From NCBI RefSeq assembly GCF_034057115.1, contig NZ_CP139195.1, positions 1,054,001-1,118,000 of the forward strand: a DNA stretch of 64,000 nt, read 5' to 3'. A program made the position numbers and the translations under genes. Below, one piece after another: positions 63,497 through 64,000 of the stretch; within the stretch, counting starts at the first letter, position 1, and each line of letters begins with the position of its first letter. Below the pieces are notes generated by a model. It was not told the origin of the DNA. It saw only the letters and a list, made by a program, of their open reading frames with translations, and did no database searches. This stretch comes from Pseudomonas sp. AN-1. Its GTDB lineage: Bacteria > Pseudomonadota > Gammaproteobacteria > Pseudomonadales > Pseudomonadaceae.

Positions 63497-64000
63497 TCAG
63501 TCCTGCCGGGTGACTTCAAGCCTGCGGATGTCGAAGCCCTGATGCGACAGCCGGGTCAGCAGGTTCCGGTAGTCATCGGCGGCGATAACGGGTGTCCTGG
63601 CCAGTATCCACAGATATTCCTTTTCCGGCTCGCTCACGGCAACCAGCTGGTAGTGCTCATCGAGGTCGATGATCCAGTAGTCGCCCCAGACGAATGGCAG
63701 GAACGAGAGCCACGCTGGTGCGAAGCGAACCTCCAGTTTGGGTGACGTGGCCGGACCTGCCTGCCTTGCCGTGCCGAGCGCTGACTGGATCTCCCCGTTT
63801 TCCAGCCGGCAACGGTTGATGACCTGCACCGTGCCATCTCGTTGGAGGCTGTATTCCGCCCTGGTCCAGCCCGCGCATTTTTTCTGGAACCAGTTGGGAT
63901 ACTTCGCAATTTCATACCAAGTGCCCATGTAGCGAGGCACATCGAGTACGGGAATCGTGTGCAAGGGCTGCCGGTTGCCTGCCGGTGCGGAATCGCCGGC
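63497..64000 (-). CDS. Lipocalin-family protein (Blc-like), 5' end outside the window
   Basis: The visible 167 codons carry the lipocalin motif 'MGTWYEIAKYPNWFQ' and the later 'YLWILARTP' strand pair of bacterial lipocalins. The frame stays open to the window edge through 'AGDSAPAGNRQP', so a TTG at 63964 is probably not the start; the signal peptide or lipobox should lie beyond 64000. Blc-type lipocalins are outer-membrane lipoproteins that bind fatty acids or lysophospholipids. Confidence 0.88.
   Translation of the reverse strand, partial: AGDSAPAGNRQPLHTIPVLDVPRYMGTWYEIAKYPNWFQKKCAGWTRAEYSLQRDGTVQVINRCRLENGEIQSALGTARQAGPATSPKLEVRFAPAWLSFLPFVWGDYWIIDLDEHYQLVAVSEPEKEYLWILARTPVIAADDYRNLLTRLSHQGFDIRRLEVTRQD

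Noticed and set aside
63964-64000. TTG 63964 as the start of the lipocalin
   Set aside because: The frame remains open to the window edge with a plausible mature lipoprotein N-terminus, so the true start lies outside.

Overview
The window is about 66-68% GC chromosomal DNA from a gammaproteobacterium, almost certainly a Pseudomonadaceae member (Pseudomonas, Stutzerimonas or a close relative). The grounds are gene content and order (cydP-cydABX-ybgE, tusDCBE followed by a YbiB-like gene, a PaFAN1-type nuclease next to an XPD-like helicase, an OprD porin, SfnR-like sigma-54 activators) and two inverted repeats of the short intergenic type common in pseudomonads. The species cannot be fixed from sequence alone.

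Layout. 1-3.3 kb: end of a rhodanese gene, a DUF2892 membrane protein, two hypotheticals, ahpF. 3.5-7.4 kb: FAN1-like VRR-NUC nuclease overlapping an Fe-S helicase with an N-terminal PD-(D/E)XK domain. 7.5-10.9 kb (minus): cytochrome bd oxidase operon cydP-cydA-cydB-cydX-ybgE with a REP-like element inside it. 11.2-13.8 kb (minus): PepSY-PepSY-response regulator-histidine kinase operon. 14.2 kb: tRNA-Ser(UGA). 14.4-20.9 kb: YccA-type membrane protein, tusDCBE plus a YbiB-like gene, SWIM/SNF2 helicase, 2H phosphoesterase. 20.8-23 kb (minus): ornithine decarboxylase. 23.3-33.6 kb: DUF1275 protein, a tripartite efflux operon (HlyD, RbbA, ABC-2 permease, TolC), class I PHA synthase with a phasin, and a small gene behind a promoter carrying a palindrome. 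33.8-48 kb: single-gene units including an orphan TRAP receptor, a patatin, an alpha/beta hydrolase followed by a wrecked sfnR-like gene, a flippase-like protein, a secreted glycosidase, a nitroreductase, a TSUP exporter and a calcium-type P-ATPase.

48.0-49.2 kb is a scar of lower GC: a 5'-truncated IS110/IS1111 transposase, a membrane-protein gene broken by an amber codon and a frameshift, and a 115-bp element with 11-bp inverted ends resembling an integron attC site. I read it as a possible relic of a gene cassette hit by an attC-targeting IS; this is the most novel-looking part of the window.

49.3-61 kb is an organosulfur scavenging island. A SfnR-like sigma-54 activator lies between two putative -24/-12 promoters: one faces left to a flavin monooxygenase, a TauD/AtsK-like dioxygenase and a 2-hydroxyacid dehydrogenase; the other faces right to a binding protein, an MFS carrier, two different ABC permeases and an ATPase, followed by an OprD porin. 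The proposed logic is outer-membrane entry, periplasmic capture, import, then oxidative C-S or C-O-S cleavage during sulfate limitation. The dioxygenase appears to lack its first iron-ligand histidine. The window ends with SRPBCC, HAD, MerR-TipAS and lipocalin genes on the minus strand.
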